A stretch of DNA of 64,000 nucleotides, from assembly GCF_037893015.1 (NCBI RefSeq), contig NC_133665.1:192600722-192664721 (forward strand), in the 5' to 3' direction. Below are positions 13,350 to 24,027 of the stretch, piece by piece (within the stretch, counting starts at the first letter, position 1; every line of letters starts with the position of its first letter). This DNA comes from Macrotis lagotis (Eukaryota > Chordata > Mammalia > Peramelemorphia > Peramelidae). The notes beneath the pieces were generated by a model. It saw only the letters and a program-made list of their open reading frames with translations. It was not told the DNA's origin and ran no database searches. Both the position numbers and the translations under genes were made by a program.

Positions 13350-13428
13350 CTCAAACTGAAACTTGGGGAGACGAGTCTTCCCGACCCCAGGCCTGGGCGC
13401 TCTAGCCACTAGACCACTTAGTTGCCCT
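13350..13428 (-). mobile_element. Diverged tRNA-SINE fragment, antisense
   Basis: Reverse of the SINE head: CAGGCCTGGGCGCTCTAGCCACTAGACCACTTAGTTGCCC in outline, with the diagnostic CTC(T)A.CCACT and box A remnant. No intact tail or target repeats were found. Confidence 0.6.
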
Positions 13429-13939
13429 AAGTAAGACATAAAACTTAAGATGTTCACAAATGCAGCTGACACAATCAGAGACCTTTCCCATCTTCTCATG
13501 GAAATCACTAGTAAAACAGAAATCCTGCCTGATAGTGCCAGCCAGAGAACAGAGGAATCTTTGGTTCTTCTTGGGTGCCCTGCAACCCTGCCCTGGGGGA
13601 TCTCAAAAAATGAAGCTTCTAGCTTCAGACCTTTTATTACCGGATGGGAAAAAATCTGATGAAAAATAAGAAAAGATGCCAAAAGCCAAGAGTTAGAATT
13701 AGTTAGTGATAAATGTAGAATGGCAATACAATGAAAGGAATGAGCCCCCACTAAAGTCAATACTACTATCAGTCACAGAAAAAACAACAAACTGGATTAT
13801 TCTAGGGGGAAAAACCCAAAGGATAGATGAAATTAAAAAAAAATTATTAAATATTCCAGATACTATGGAGGATACAAAGGGGGGTGGCAAAAGACAGTCC
13901 CTGCCCTCAGTGGGCTTCTGTTTTAATGGGGAAGATAAA

Positions 13940-14900
13940 AAGATGATAAATTGGAGATAATCAGATGGAAAGCATTAGTGAGAAGGATTGGAAAATCTCT
14001 GAGATAGGATTTCAGTTGGAATTTGCAGGTAGTCAGGAGATAGTGATAAGGAGGGAGAGAATTCTAGGCATGGTGATAGTTGAGGGTGGAGAGGAGCAGA
14101 AAGTGGGGTGGATCCCAAAGTACACTGGAGGGGGGAGAGACCAGTAAGACAATGAGAGAGACAGTGGGTTATGAAGGCACTAGATCCTGTAAGCTAGAGG
14201 CACCCTCTGGATAGAAGGAAGGGGGAATAATAGATATCTCGACCTATGCTTTAGAAAGATCCATTTGGAAGCTAAGTGGTGGATGGATTGGAGAAGGGAG
14301 AGACTTGAGATGGCAGATCAACCCACAGGCTATTACTATAGTCCAGGAAAGAGATGATGATGCCAGGGTGGGGGGGGTGTCAATGTCCAAGGAGAGAAAG
14401 GTTCTGTCACAGGGAGGTTCCTAAAGACATAAATGGAAGGAGTTGGTGATGATTTGTCTGGGTGACTGGGAGGATGTGGACAGGTTTAAGGAGAAAGATG
14501 ATTTCAGTTTTGGCTGTGCTCATGGGACATCCAGTTTGAGATGTACAATGGGCCGTTGAATGGAGGTCAGGGAGAAGTCAGGATGGGTCATTGCATCCAT
14601 GGAAGCTTAGGAGGTCTCCAAGTGAAATAGAGTAGAGGACCCAAGATGGAGCCCCAAAGCATGATCTGGAGGAAGAGTCAGCAACAGAGACAGAGAGAGT
14701 CATCAGAGACGGAGGAGGAGAACCAGGAAAGGGCATGTCCTGAAAACCTGGAGAGAGAGTGTCAAGGAGACAGTGATGACTGGGGTATCAAGCTGAGTTC
14801 ATTAGTCCAGAGTTCTCTTCTACACTCCACGGGGATGGACTGGTTGAACGATAGATCGAGTGGAATGATGGATCAAGAACTCTCGATGTCATGGGAAAGT
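13940..14900 (-). mobile_element. L2 LINE fragment
   Basis: It has the same order of blocks as 3540-4240: a plus-strand CTATGCTTTAGAAAGATCC, ACTATAGTCCAGGAAAGAG, GGGTGACTGGGAGGATG, CATGGGACATCCAGTTTGAG and TAGAGTAGAGGACCCAAG. This is an old, diverged copy. Confidence 0.68.
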
Positions 14901-15670
14901 GAGGAAGGCCACCTGCACATGGGAGGGGTCACTTGGGCTGAACTTTAGGGAGGGCCTAAATAAAGTGACATGGGATGAAGTATGAACTGCACATTGGAGA
15001 GAACTTCTAGGATGGGAGACCATCATCCCATTTGAGCATTCTGAATGAAATACAATCAAAGCCTGGTAGGATGATCATCATGAGGGTCTCTCTTAGATGA
15101 ACGTCACATGCCTTCACAATGGCTGAAACAACCTCCCCCTGAGACCCTGGGTCCTTCACTGACCTAGTTTGTCTGTCCCCTTCCTGATGTAGCCTGACAA
15201 CACTGATATTTGGCATACCTCCAATGGGACTCTGAATATACAATTCAATAATAAATGAACAATAATTTTTAGATCTTTAAGTAACATATGAATGCTGGCT
15301 ATTTTTAGGAAACTTTGGATGAAAACATTCCTGCGCGTCACTGACTTAAGATGCATCCATACCATCTATCACTTCCTTCTTCCCATGCTCAAGGGACTTC
15401 ACAATACATCCACAGTATTTTGGAGGGAAAACACTCTTCCCACTCTTTTCATTGGCTTGTCTGGCTTCCATCTTCCTGGGAAAAGTTATGTAAGTCACTT
15501 CAGCTGCTTCATGTAAATGGAAGGGAGGACAGGGACTGGTGATTACTGCTAACTTCTTTACCAAAGAGGAAAGGTGAAGCTTCATGTGAGCATAGCATAT
15601 CAAAATCGGGAACATTTCTCAAAATAAAAGCTCTTAAAAAATAACATTGCTGGTGGATCAAAACAAGCAT

Positions 15671-16564
15671 TCAATGGACCAGATCACCTATGAAGCACAA
15701 CATGTCCAGGCAACACACAGTGGTCAGAGCCACACAGATTTCATTGTACATAACTAATCTGGATGTTTCATTCTGGAAATAATTTTGAATGAAAAAAACC
15801 CGAAAGGTGTGGTGTGGTATGAAACAAACAACGATCACCACCAGGAAAAAGAAACTCTTGATCTGAACTCGGAATTCCTGGTGGGTGAGCATGTCAGGCC
15901 AGAGTGTTTTTGTGAGTTGTGTGATGACGACCAACTGAATCACAGAGAGGACCAAGACAGTAGCCATGAGGATGGCGATCATGGAGTAATTGATGACAAC
16001 CACCGATGGGAAGTTGAGCTCTTGGTAGAAGTGAAAACAGTGATGTGGGGAGAAGTCCAGATGGGTGCCATATTGGAACAGAAAAACCAGGGAGAAAATA
16101 AATGTCCCCACCAGCCAGATGGTGACACTCAAGACTACAGCATGGTATTTCTGTAATTCTTGCAATGGGAGCCTCCTAAAATAAATCAGTAAGCGAATGA
16201 CAATGATGGCCACATAGAAAAGAAAGGTGAAATACATATGGAAGTATACCATGCTGCTGATGACTCGGCAGGTAAGCCCTCCAAACTTCCACTCCATCAG
16301 AAAGTAGTAACTGAGGCGGAATGGAAGCGTGACCAGGAGGATGGAATGGAGAATGATGATGTTGGTGATGATGATGGTGATGATGGACTGGGTATTCCTC
16401 TGGAACAAGACACAGGACATCATGATGGTCCCAATGGTACCTCCTAACAAGACTAGGCTATAGAGTGTGGCCAGAGCCTTTCTGCAGTGGTTATCACAAA
16501 GGGCTGGGTTTTCTGTGGTTTTAATGGAGACATTTGGGTGGTTGGTTGTATTGTAAATATCCAT
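15671..16564 (-). CDS. GPR141-like orphan class A GPCR, copy A (297 aa)
   Basis: The single coding exon is open from ATG to TGA. Seven hydrophobic segments are visible, at about residues 30-53, 60-85, 98-123, 141-163, 188-215, 235-258 and 268-292. N-glycosylation sites lie at Asn5 and Asn11. Cys99 (TM3) and Cys176 (second extracellular loop) give the conserved disulfide. It shares many blocks with GPR141, such as HMYFTFLFYV in TM3, the HQEF motif before TM6 and FIPHHTF in TM6. The DRY motif is degenerate (IRL, Arg124 kept). TM7 has CCLDMLCF in place of NPxxY. The protein stops about five residues after TM7, so helix 8 and the tail are missing. A TTCCTTAG acceptor lies 8 bases before the ATG, so the 5' UTR is spliced. 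A near copy lies at 32426-33322. Ligand and G protein are unknown. It is either a functional orphan receptor or a decaying one. Confidence 0.85.
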   Translation of the reverse strand: MDIYNTTNHPNVSIKTTENPALCDNHCRKALATLYSLVLLGGTIGTIMMSCVLFQRNTQSIITIIITNIIILHSILLVTLPFRLSYYFLMEWKFGGLTCRVISSMVYFHMYFTFLFYVAIIVIRLLIYFRRLPLQELQKYHAVVLSVTIWLVGTFIFSLVFLFQYGTHLDFSPHHCFHFYQELNFPSVVVINYSMIAILMATVLVLSVIQLVVITQLTKTLWPDMLTHQEFRVQIKSFFFLVVIVVCFIPHHTFRVFFIQNYFQNETSRLVMYNEICVALTTVCCLDMLCFIGDLVH

Positions 16565-16573
16565 ATTTTCTCC
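16565..16573 (-). promoter_or_regulatory. Splice acceptor 5' of GPCR A coding exon
   Basis: On the minus strand a long T-rich tract ends in CCTTAG, with the exon beginning at 16572 (GAGAAAATATG). The same acceptor and leader (TTTAG|GAGAAAAC) are kept in copy B, which supports an untranslated upstream exon in both genes. Confidence 0.65.
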
Positions 16574-17759
16574 TAAGGAAATATTGAAAGAAAAATTTTA
16601 AAAGATCTTAATTTACCAGTTTTTTAAAAAAGGTATAAAAGCTTTGAATTAAGTGATCTTAGAAGAAATCTAGTTGCAGAAAGTTCTCAATTTTCTAAAA
16701 TATTTGAGGGAGTTAAAAGCATGGAGAATACAAAAAATGGATGCTCCAAAGATGAAGTTTATTTGAAGGCATGGAACATAGATCTATCTTATGGACATCA
16801 GATTGGAATTTCCAAATGCATCTCTAAGTTACCCCTTTCCCCCACTCCTAGTTTTTTTTAGTACATTTTTTTTGAAATCACTGTTACTGGGTAAGTCTGT
16901 ACTTTTAAAAGACTATTTAAATTACTCAGACTTGTTTCTGTTTTTTTTAAACCCCCAAACTGTGATTTCATTAATATAAGAATATCATGATATGGAAATT
17001 CTTGTATTTAAACCTAATTTCCTGATTCAGAGTCAGTCCTCACTTTATACCATGCTCTTTCCCTGTAACCATTATTTACAAAATAATCTAAAACAGGAAA
17101 ATAATATTTTAGCCTGAAAAGTAAAGAATGAAAAAAGTGGCCTAATTCTCTTCTACACAGGAATGATACGTGAGTGAGGGAACAAAGACTTGAATTTCTA
17201 AATCTATTGATTTGGTAAGCAATGCATGCCAGTTCTATAACAAAGAGGGCCTAGACCTCCTCAACTTGACACTGGGCCCCACATACAGGTAGAGACAGTC
17301 TGAGCAGGGACCCAGTGAAAAGAGATAAACAAGGAAATAGAAAAGAGGGAAATACAGTTAAACAATCATAAATTTTGAAGCAAGTTTCTCAACCAGTCAG
17401 GATTCGTTCATTCATTCTCTCTCTCTCTCTCTCAAAAATTAGTTGGCTGACTACTCAGGGGAGAGAGAGGTTTTTTTTTTTTTTTTATATTGAAATTCTG
17501 GACCTCAACCAGAAAACCAAAGGCCAAAAACTATTTCACTGGGAGGGTTCCTGGGAGAGAAGATGGTAGGGAGATTTCCATTCCCTGGTTTCCCAAGAGA
17601 GTTCAAAGAGCATTCATCAGGTGGCCAAGGATAAAGAGCAAGGATGTCACTTTCCAGATAATGAGAGAGGATATGCTTTGTCTAGGAAAGGCAGTTTCCT
17701 GTGCTCAGGTCAACCTGTCCATGTCTGCAGTTCTCCCCTGGGCCCCCTTTCTACTCTCA

Positions 17760-18885
17760 GTAGGAGTCAAATATCAGAACTATCTCACACCTATTGAACT
17801 TGTAATGAACAGAAAAGGAAAATAATAAATGTTGGAGGGAATGGAGGAAAATTGAGACACTAATTAACACTGGTGGTGGAATTCTGGACTTATTCGACAG
17901 TGTTGTAGCATTTGGAAATTTTACCCAAAGGCCTCTACAACTGTGCATACTCTTTGACCTAGCAATACCAAATCTGGATCTGTAACCCCCCAAAGCTTTT
18001 AACAAACACAAAAGGATAAGGATCTATATGTACAAAAGTATTTATACAAACTCTTCTGGTGTAAAAGAATTGGAATTTGAGGAGATGCCCATCCATTGGG
18101 GAATGGCTGAGCAAGTTAGAGGATATACTGTTGGCTAGAACAAATGATGAGCAAGGTGTTCTTAGAAAAACCGAGAAAAATCACATGAATTAATGCAGAA
18201 TGCAATAAATGAGTACAAAGAAAATGGTACACAGTAACAATATTGTAAGACGATCAGTTATGAGTAATAGCTGTTTTCAGCAATACAATGATCCAAGACA
18301 ATTCTGAAGGACCTAGGATGAAAAATGCTATCCATCTCCAGAGAAAGTACCAATGGAGTCTGAACGGGGATTAAAGCATATTTTTAAAGTTTTATTTCTT
18401 GGGTTTTTAAAATTTTGGTCTATTCTTTTACAACATGACTAATTTGAAAATGTTTTGCATGACGATATGTGTGATCTGTAATAATTGTTTGCCTTCTCAA
18501 TGGTTGGTTGGTTGGTTGATTCTTGTCCTTCATTAGTAAGGAAGACCAAAATGACATCACTATGTTTGAGACAAATGACAGTGTGTCCGACTATTGGAAT
18601 GCTCTCCCACAGGTCAGGCACAAATAGACCATGTGAACACCTGGGATGGGTGCTCTAATCTTACGTGTGGCACGTGTCCTTTGAGCTGCTTCAATTCTGT
18701 CCTCCTCACAGAATTTGAAAATATGTCTTGCATGACCACATGTAATCTAGAACAAATTGCTCACTTTAATGGGAGGGGGATGGGGGATGGGGAGAATTTG
18801 AAACTCAGTTTTAAAAACAAATACTGAAAATTTTTTTATGTCTAATTGGGGAGAAATAAAATGCTAACTTCAATAAAAAAGAAAA
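17760..18885 (+). mobile_element. L1 LINE 3' end (ORF2 terminus and 3' UTR)
   Basis: It shows the end of ORF2 in relic form (ATGCCCATCCATTGGGGAATGG; AATGATGAGCAAGGTGTTC; CCAATGGAGTCTGAACG), then the marsupial L1 3' UTR and AATAAAATGCTAACTTCAATAAAA. It is absent from the matching part of unit B, so it inserted after the duplication. It carries the RTE-type repeat at 18495-18710. Confidence 0.75.
18495..18710 (-). mobile_element. RTE-type short repeat, antisense, inside an L1 3' end
   Basis: It begins with (TTGG)n (18501-18520), followed by TTCTTGTCCTTCATTAGTAAGG, GACATCACTATG, CAGTGTGTCCGAC and GGTCAGGCACAAATAGACCATG. It is the reverse of the 62.8 kb repeat. L1 3' UTR sequence flanks it on both sides. 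Confidence 0.65.
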
Positions 18886-19439
18886 CAATTGCCAGTATAT
18901 AATCCAGGGTACAAGATTAGGTAATCGGATTAGGGGCTTTCAGAGTTCAGAGAGGAGAGCAAAAAGCTGCAATTCCACGAAGCTGGAAAAAGACACCTTT
19001 CAATTGTCTGTTTTCCATAAAAGGAACAAGGAAATGGTAACTGGGTGACCAGTCCAGGGTCAGTTTTCAGATATAACATATGGATTGTTTGATATAGAAT
19101 GATGAGAAAACTTGCATCCCTCTTTGGATCTGACTGGTTTCTGTTCAGAATAACTCAGATCCCCAGGTAAGGAGATCCCAGCAGCAGGAAGGGGGGTCCA
19201 GCTTCCTAGACAGATAGGGCTGAGTGCCAAGGAAGCACTAAAGTTTTCTCACCGTTCCCATAAAGCTTCCTCACAATTCAGACATTTGACTAGACCCATA
19301 ATTGAAGAGAAAGGGAACAGAGTTGGTGTGACTCACTCAGTCTCCTTGACTTCTAGATAAGTGATAAATGTAGAGAGGAGACTGATCCTTCTTCATGAAT
19401 CAAAGGGGATCACCCAACTTTTAGCATGCCACCCCGTAA

Positions 19440-19915
19440 CTCAACAAGCTATCACCTCCAGGCTCAAATAGACAATCCTCTGTTTGACATTCAAAGCTCT
19501 TCCTAACCTCCCACTACTCTTTCCAGTTCTCTTGAACCTCCATCTAGGAATACTGGCCTCTTTGATACCCCACGAATGACATTTCTTGGCTCTGGCCACT
19601 TTTTCTGTCTCTGCCACCCCCCACCATTCCTGGAATGCTCTCCCTCCTCATCTCTGCCCAATCACACTGCCCTGGCCTCCTTTCGGTCCCACATGAAACC
19701 TCATCTACTACAGAAAAGCTTAATTCCAGGGCCTTCTCTCTCTTAAGAATTTCCCATGGATCTCATCTGGAACTCATTTGTATATGGTTGTTTGCTTATG
19801 GTCTCCTTTAGATGGTGATTTCTTCAAGGGCCACCAGGTCTGCCTCTTCCCTTCTCTTATATCCCTTGAACTTAATCCAGGGACTGGCCCAGAGAATAAT
19901 TTATGAATAATTCCT
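19440..19915 (+). mobile_element. L2 LINE 3' end
   Basis: CAAAGCTCTTCCTAACCTCCC, CTGGAATGCTCTCCCTCCTC, CACATGAAACCTCATCTAC and TTCAAGGGCCACCAGGTCTG lie in L2 3' order, ending around CAGGGACTGGCCCAGAG. Confidence 0.72.
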
Positions 19916-20180
19916 TATTTTTTCCCATTTCATTTAAGAATAATTTTTAACATTTTTTTCAAATTTTGAGTACCAAATTCTCTCTCTCCTCCCTGACAGA
20001 AAGCAATTTGATGTAGATGATACAAGTGCAATCCTACAAATCATATTTCCATATTAATTCTGTTATAGAAAAAAAAACAGATTAAAAAGATGTTAAAAAG
20101 ATAAGGTGAAAAATAGCATTCTTGAGTCGCATTCAGACTCCATCAGACTTCCCAGAGAAGGCTTTTTACTTCTTGTCATC
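19915..20180 (-). mobile_element. L1 3' UTR fragment, antisense
   Basis: AATTTTTAACATTTTTTTC, TCTCCTCCCTGACAGAAAGC, ATTTCCATATTAATTCTG and CATTCAGACTCCATCAG follow the order of a reversed marsupial L1 3' UTR. Confidence 0.65.
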
Positions 20181-21025
20181 AGTCTCCTCCCCCACCCTTC
20201 ACTCTCAGTGTCAGGGTTTGTTTGCTTTTTTCTAAATAAATCTCCCTTTTTCAGAAAGATTGTGAAGCAAACTCCTTGGCTTCCTTTGACACTGTCTCCC
20301 ACTTAGACTGCATATACAGGAGGGTTTACATATGATTTCCCCCATAGGAAGGTAAACTTCTTGAAGGGAGGGACTAGTTTTTTCCCCTTTGGTTTCTCCT
20401 CTGCTCAGCTAATTGACTTTGCAAACAGCTCAGCATCGGCCTACCCAGACACCATTGCTCTCAATAGTCTTCCTCATGACTTACTCAATGTACTCAATCC
20501 TGAAGTCCTTCAGAGTCAGGGCAAGGAGCTTCTGCTGGTCAGCAACAATGAAGAATTATCTCCTCCTTGGACAAGTTGGCATATCCCCAATGGTCTCACA
20601 GGAGTCCAATGTTGGGTGAAAATGTTAAGAAATGGAGGGGATCTTTCAACTGAAATTATCAATCAAAGCCATCAAGACAGATGAATCTGAAATAAGCTCC
20701 ACAGATACTGGAGCAGATGTGAAAGCAGCTGAGTAGGTAAGGAAGTGAGCCCAGGTCACATGGGTTTTGTGGGCTGTGATTTCAGCACAGCTTTATCTGT
20801 TGTCTTCAAAAGAAAGGAAGAAAGAACACAGCCTCTATGTCTACTTCAGCATATCCACAATCTTTTGCTCTCAATGAGCAATTTTTTTATATTTAATTTT
20901 TTTTAATTTAATCATTCAGATCTAACAAATTCAAAAAAGGAAAATATTTCCATACATAAAGTAGAAAACAAAAGGCATGTGAAAGAATTCATGTTTATTA
21001 TTTACAGCTTGCTTTTTAAAAATTA

Positions 21026-21087
21026 NNNNNNNNNNNNNNNNNNNNNNNNNNNNNNNNNNNNNNNNNNNNNNNNNNNNNNNNNNNNNN
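21026..21087. other. Assembly gap (62 N)
   Basis: Unresolved bases between LINE-like AT-rich sequence and unique sequence. True length is unknown. Confidence 1.
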
Positions 21088-22374
21088 CCCTCCTCCAAAC
21101 TGTATCTCTTCTGACACCAATCTGAGTGCCAGCCCACCATACTTGGCTAGTTTAAGCTCCTTTAGCTGAACATCTGAGTTCTCATCTTTGTATTCTTCAC
21201 TGTAAGAGCAGAGGATAAAGGGTTTTTGAACTGAATTCAGTTTGAGCCCCGATGATAACCAAGTATAGAAAGAGCTTTGAAAAAGTCAAAAACAGATAGG
21301 AGGTGGAATTGTGATCAGATTCATCCTCACCATTCATTTCATTAAGCATTTATTAAACCCTAAGATGTATTAGGCTCCAAGTTGGGGAACGGATTGGGGA
21401 AAGTAACAGACATCATCATTATAAGAAAATGATTATGGTTTTTAACTAAGAAAAATATTGATCTTTAAAGTTATTCTTAAAATGGGAGGGTTCCTTCACC
21501 TTAGAAGGGATACCACACTCTTCAGACTACACTCTTCAGACTTTAGAATATGAAATAGCGGAAGTGGAAGAGCTCTTGGATCAGAGAATATTAGAGCTAG
21601 AAGGAACTTTAGAACTTAGCATATTCATTAGAGTTGAAAAGGACAAAAATTGATTCAAAAGGAAATCTAGATTTGATTATTTGATGATGAAACCTAAGTA
21701 AGGCTATATGGATAAAATGAAATTTTAACTAATCTTTCACCAGGGTAGATACAATAATTAATTGTGATGGTTTGTCACCCAATGGGGCTTAACTCTGATC
21801 TTCTGATCAAATCTCCCCCCCACACACACACACACAAAGAACTGATTGTGTCTTCCTAATGGACTAAAATAATTAAGATCTCAGCTCTTAAAAGAGAATA
21901 GAAAAGTAAGGAAATCTAATGACTGATAACTTTTTGTGTCATCTATCTCTGGAGGTGTGGTAGGAAAACAGGGTTAAAGAGAGATGCATCTATCACCAGA
22001 TTTCAAGAGATTTGTTTCATGGTACTGGGTTCATTCTGAGGGTTAGTGCTCACCAGGAACCAGAATCTGAACTGGCTCTGAGCATGGATTCCCTTGCCAC
22101 TTGGAATTCTAAGATCCTATCTCTTTAGATGAAAGAGATCTCAGAAGCTATCTAATCTAGTCATTTTTCAGATGGGGAAACTGAGGCTACCAATTTTAAT
22201 GTTCCAAAGGGATAATGTTTCCTATGCCTTGAATGTCCTCATTTACTATTTTATTCTATTAAATTCAATAAACATATATTAAGCATCCATTATATGTTAC
22301 GAGCCCCACTTTGTGGAGCTTTTGGGGAGGAGGTGAGGGAGATAACATGTGTACATACATAAAGATATAATCTT

Positions 22375-22575
22375 CTCTTGTTGAATCCCTACCCATCGTT
22401 CAAAGCCCAATTCAGATGTTACCTCTTTCATCCCAAGTCCCCTTGGTCATTCCTTTTCAGTCCCTATTCATTATGTGTTTGTACCTGGCTAATGTTTTTA
22501 TGTTATAACTATCATTTTGTGCCTTATCCTCTCAACAAAACTCATTTTTTATTGGATTAATGAACCATTTGTTGA
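22375..22575 (+). mobile_element. L2 LINE 3' fragment
   Basis: CATCGTTCAAAGCCCAATTC, CAGATGTTACCTCTTTCATCC and the ATCATTTTGTGCCTTATCC region follow L2 3' order. Confidence 0.55.
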
Positions 22576-23834
22576 GCCCTTCTGTTATAAAGAGACCTAG
22601 TTGGCCTAGAGGTGTCCCAGGTGACCTTTAAGTCTGGAAGACTGTGTTCCCATCTTTTCTCTTCTAGATACTGAACGGTGTTACCCTAGACAAGTCACTT
22701 AGCCTCTCACGTCCCTAGGCAATCCACCGTCTAAAACGAAGTAGCAGAGATGTCGTTTTATACTTGGAGGAGGGAGTCTCCACAAATGGTGTGTTCCCTC
22801 CAAATGGATGAAATCATCCGTCTGGACCCAAGGGGCAGAAGGAAGGGGGAGGGGAGATGTACAAAGCACATCATCCCTCCAATGCTTCTGGACATTGTGG
22901 ACATTTAGTAAAGATCTGTTAAACTGCAGTTTTTGCTGGGGTAGAATTAAATTTCACAAATGGAGAAACTGAGACCCAGAGAAAAAAAAGTGACTTGCCT
23001 AAGTTAGAAAAAGGTAGAATGAGAGCCAAGTCTCTTGACTCTTGAGTTCATAGAAAGGTACAGGGAGAAAAACACTGGATTTATGGGCAAAGGAGCCTGC
23101 AGCCGTCACTTCAGCTTCGGACCTCAATTTCCTTATCTGTTAAAAACAAAAGGACAAGATGACCTCTGAGGTCTCGTTGCTCCATCTCCGGCAAGTCCTG
23201 CTTTCCCAGCTCCCAGTGTTCTCCCTGTCCTGGTGGGACTGCCACAAAACTGTACCCCTTTCTCCAAACCACCCCCAACTCCACGCCCCCCCCCCAGTGA
23301 CCAACCGAAGTCTGTTTTCTCCATTGTAACCTCAGCTCACCGCCATTCATTTTTTTTCCCTCTGGTCACAAGATAATTCCTGACGCCAGAAAGTCTGGAG
23401 GTCAGATGAACAACAAATTGAGGAACAAGGCGGCACTAATTCCTTACAAGATTCCCTTGAAAATCTTTTGCCTTTTTCAAAAAAAAAAGTTTCCTCCTCG
23501 CTGTTTGGGGATTTATGACCTCGGACGGGCCTCCGTCCGAACCAAGGTTGAAGGGTGGGGGCTGGGGGGGACCAGACGCGGGTCCCAGTCGTTTCTCCAG
23601 CCGCCTGAGAAGCAATCTAGAGAAAGGGGCATTTTCCATGTAAATTATTGTAATTGAGTTTTTAAAGAGCCGGGGCCCGCCCCCCTCGTTCTCGGAATCC
23701 GCCGCTTTGGCAGGGGAGCCAAGCCCAGCAAACCTGTTTTGCAATTAAACAGCTCGTAAAGGCTCCATCCAACCCCCCCCCCCCGACCCCCCCCAGGTCC
23801 GCCGGGGCTGGGCCGGAGTCTGGGGGCGGGGTTC

Positions 23835-23842
23835 ATTTGCAT
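23835..23842 (+). promoter_or_regulatory. Octamer motif (ATTTGCAT) in the ID3 promoter
   Basis: An exact ATTTGCAT octamer (reverse of ATGCAAAT, the POU/OCT consensus) sits about 100 bp before the TATA box and directly after a GC box (GGGGGCGGGG, 23822-23831). This position is typical of functional octamers, but use is inferred. Confidence 0.55.
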
Positions 23843-23883
23843 GGGTGGGCGGGGCGACGCGGAGGATTCCCTAATAAGAGCGC

Positions 23884-23907
23884 GGGGCGGGCGGGGCCGG
23901 GGCGGGG
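23884..23907 (+). promoter_or_regulatory. G-quadruplex-capable GC-box cluster upstream of the ID3 TATA
   Basis: Five G-runs of three or four are separated by one or two bases (GGGGCGGGCGGGGCC and onward), which fits the four-run G-quadruplex rule and also offers overlapping Sp1/KLF sites. It ends about 35 bp before the TATA box. Confidence 0.55.
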
Positions 23908-23942
23908 CCCGCGCGGCGGGCGGGGCCCGGGCCGGGCGGCGC

Positions 23943-23949
23943 TATAAGA
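23943..23949 (+). promoter_or_regulatory. ID3: ID3 TATA box
   Basis: TATAAGA lies in a very GC-rich promoter, 85 bp before the ATG. Transcription should start around 23970-23980, giving a short 5' UTR of 50-60 bases with no upstream ATG. A second TATA-like TAATAAG at about 23872 is a weaker alternative. Confidence 0.8.
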
Positions 23950-24027
23950 GCGCCGGGCGGCCGGTGGGCGCGCGGCTGCCAGTTCTTCTCCTCCGGCGCT
24001 CGCTCCCTCTGCCCCCAGCCGGCCACC

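Larger units (their letters stand above)
15671..19390 (-). repeat. Segmental duplication unit A (GPCR A plus upstream flank)
   Basis: Collinear similarity with unit B runs from the stop codon through the coding exon, then 16565-17330 and 18885-19380, interrupted only by an inserted L1 at about 17350-18885. Shared landmarks include AATATAAGAA.ATCATGAT (16975/35262), AGAAAACAATT (18888/35624) and CAGCAGCAGGA (19181/35856). The match fades just beyond the stop codon on the other side. Confidence 0.85.
20180..23400. other. No gene seen; unique and repeat-derived sequence around the gap
   Basis: Contains the assembly gap, an L2 piece (22375-22575), L3-type ends near 21345-21440 and 22255-22340, and MIR-type pieces near 22130-22200, 22600-22740 and 22960-23060. 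No open frame with domain content. Confidence 0.55.

Noticed and set aside
15785-16156. Long plus-strand open frame across GPCR A (also 32540-32911 over copy B)
   Set aside because: It is a shadow of the receptor on the opposite strand; the Asp/Glu/His-rich content is what antisense transmembrane codons give. Its presence in both copies follows from their similarity.
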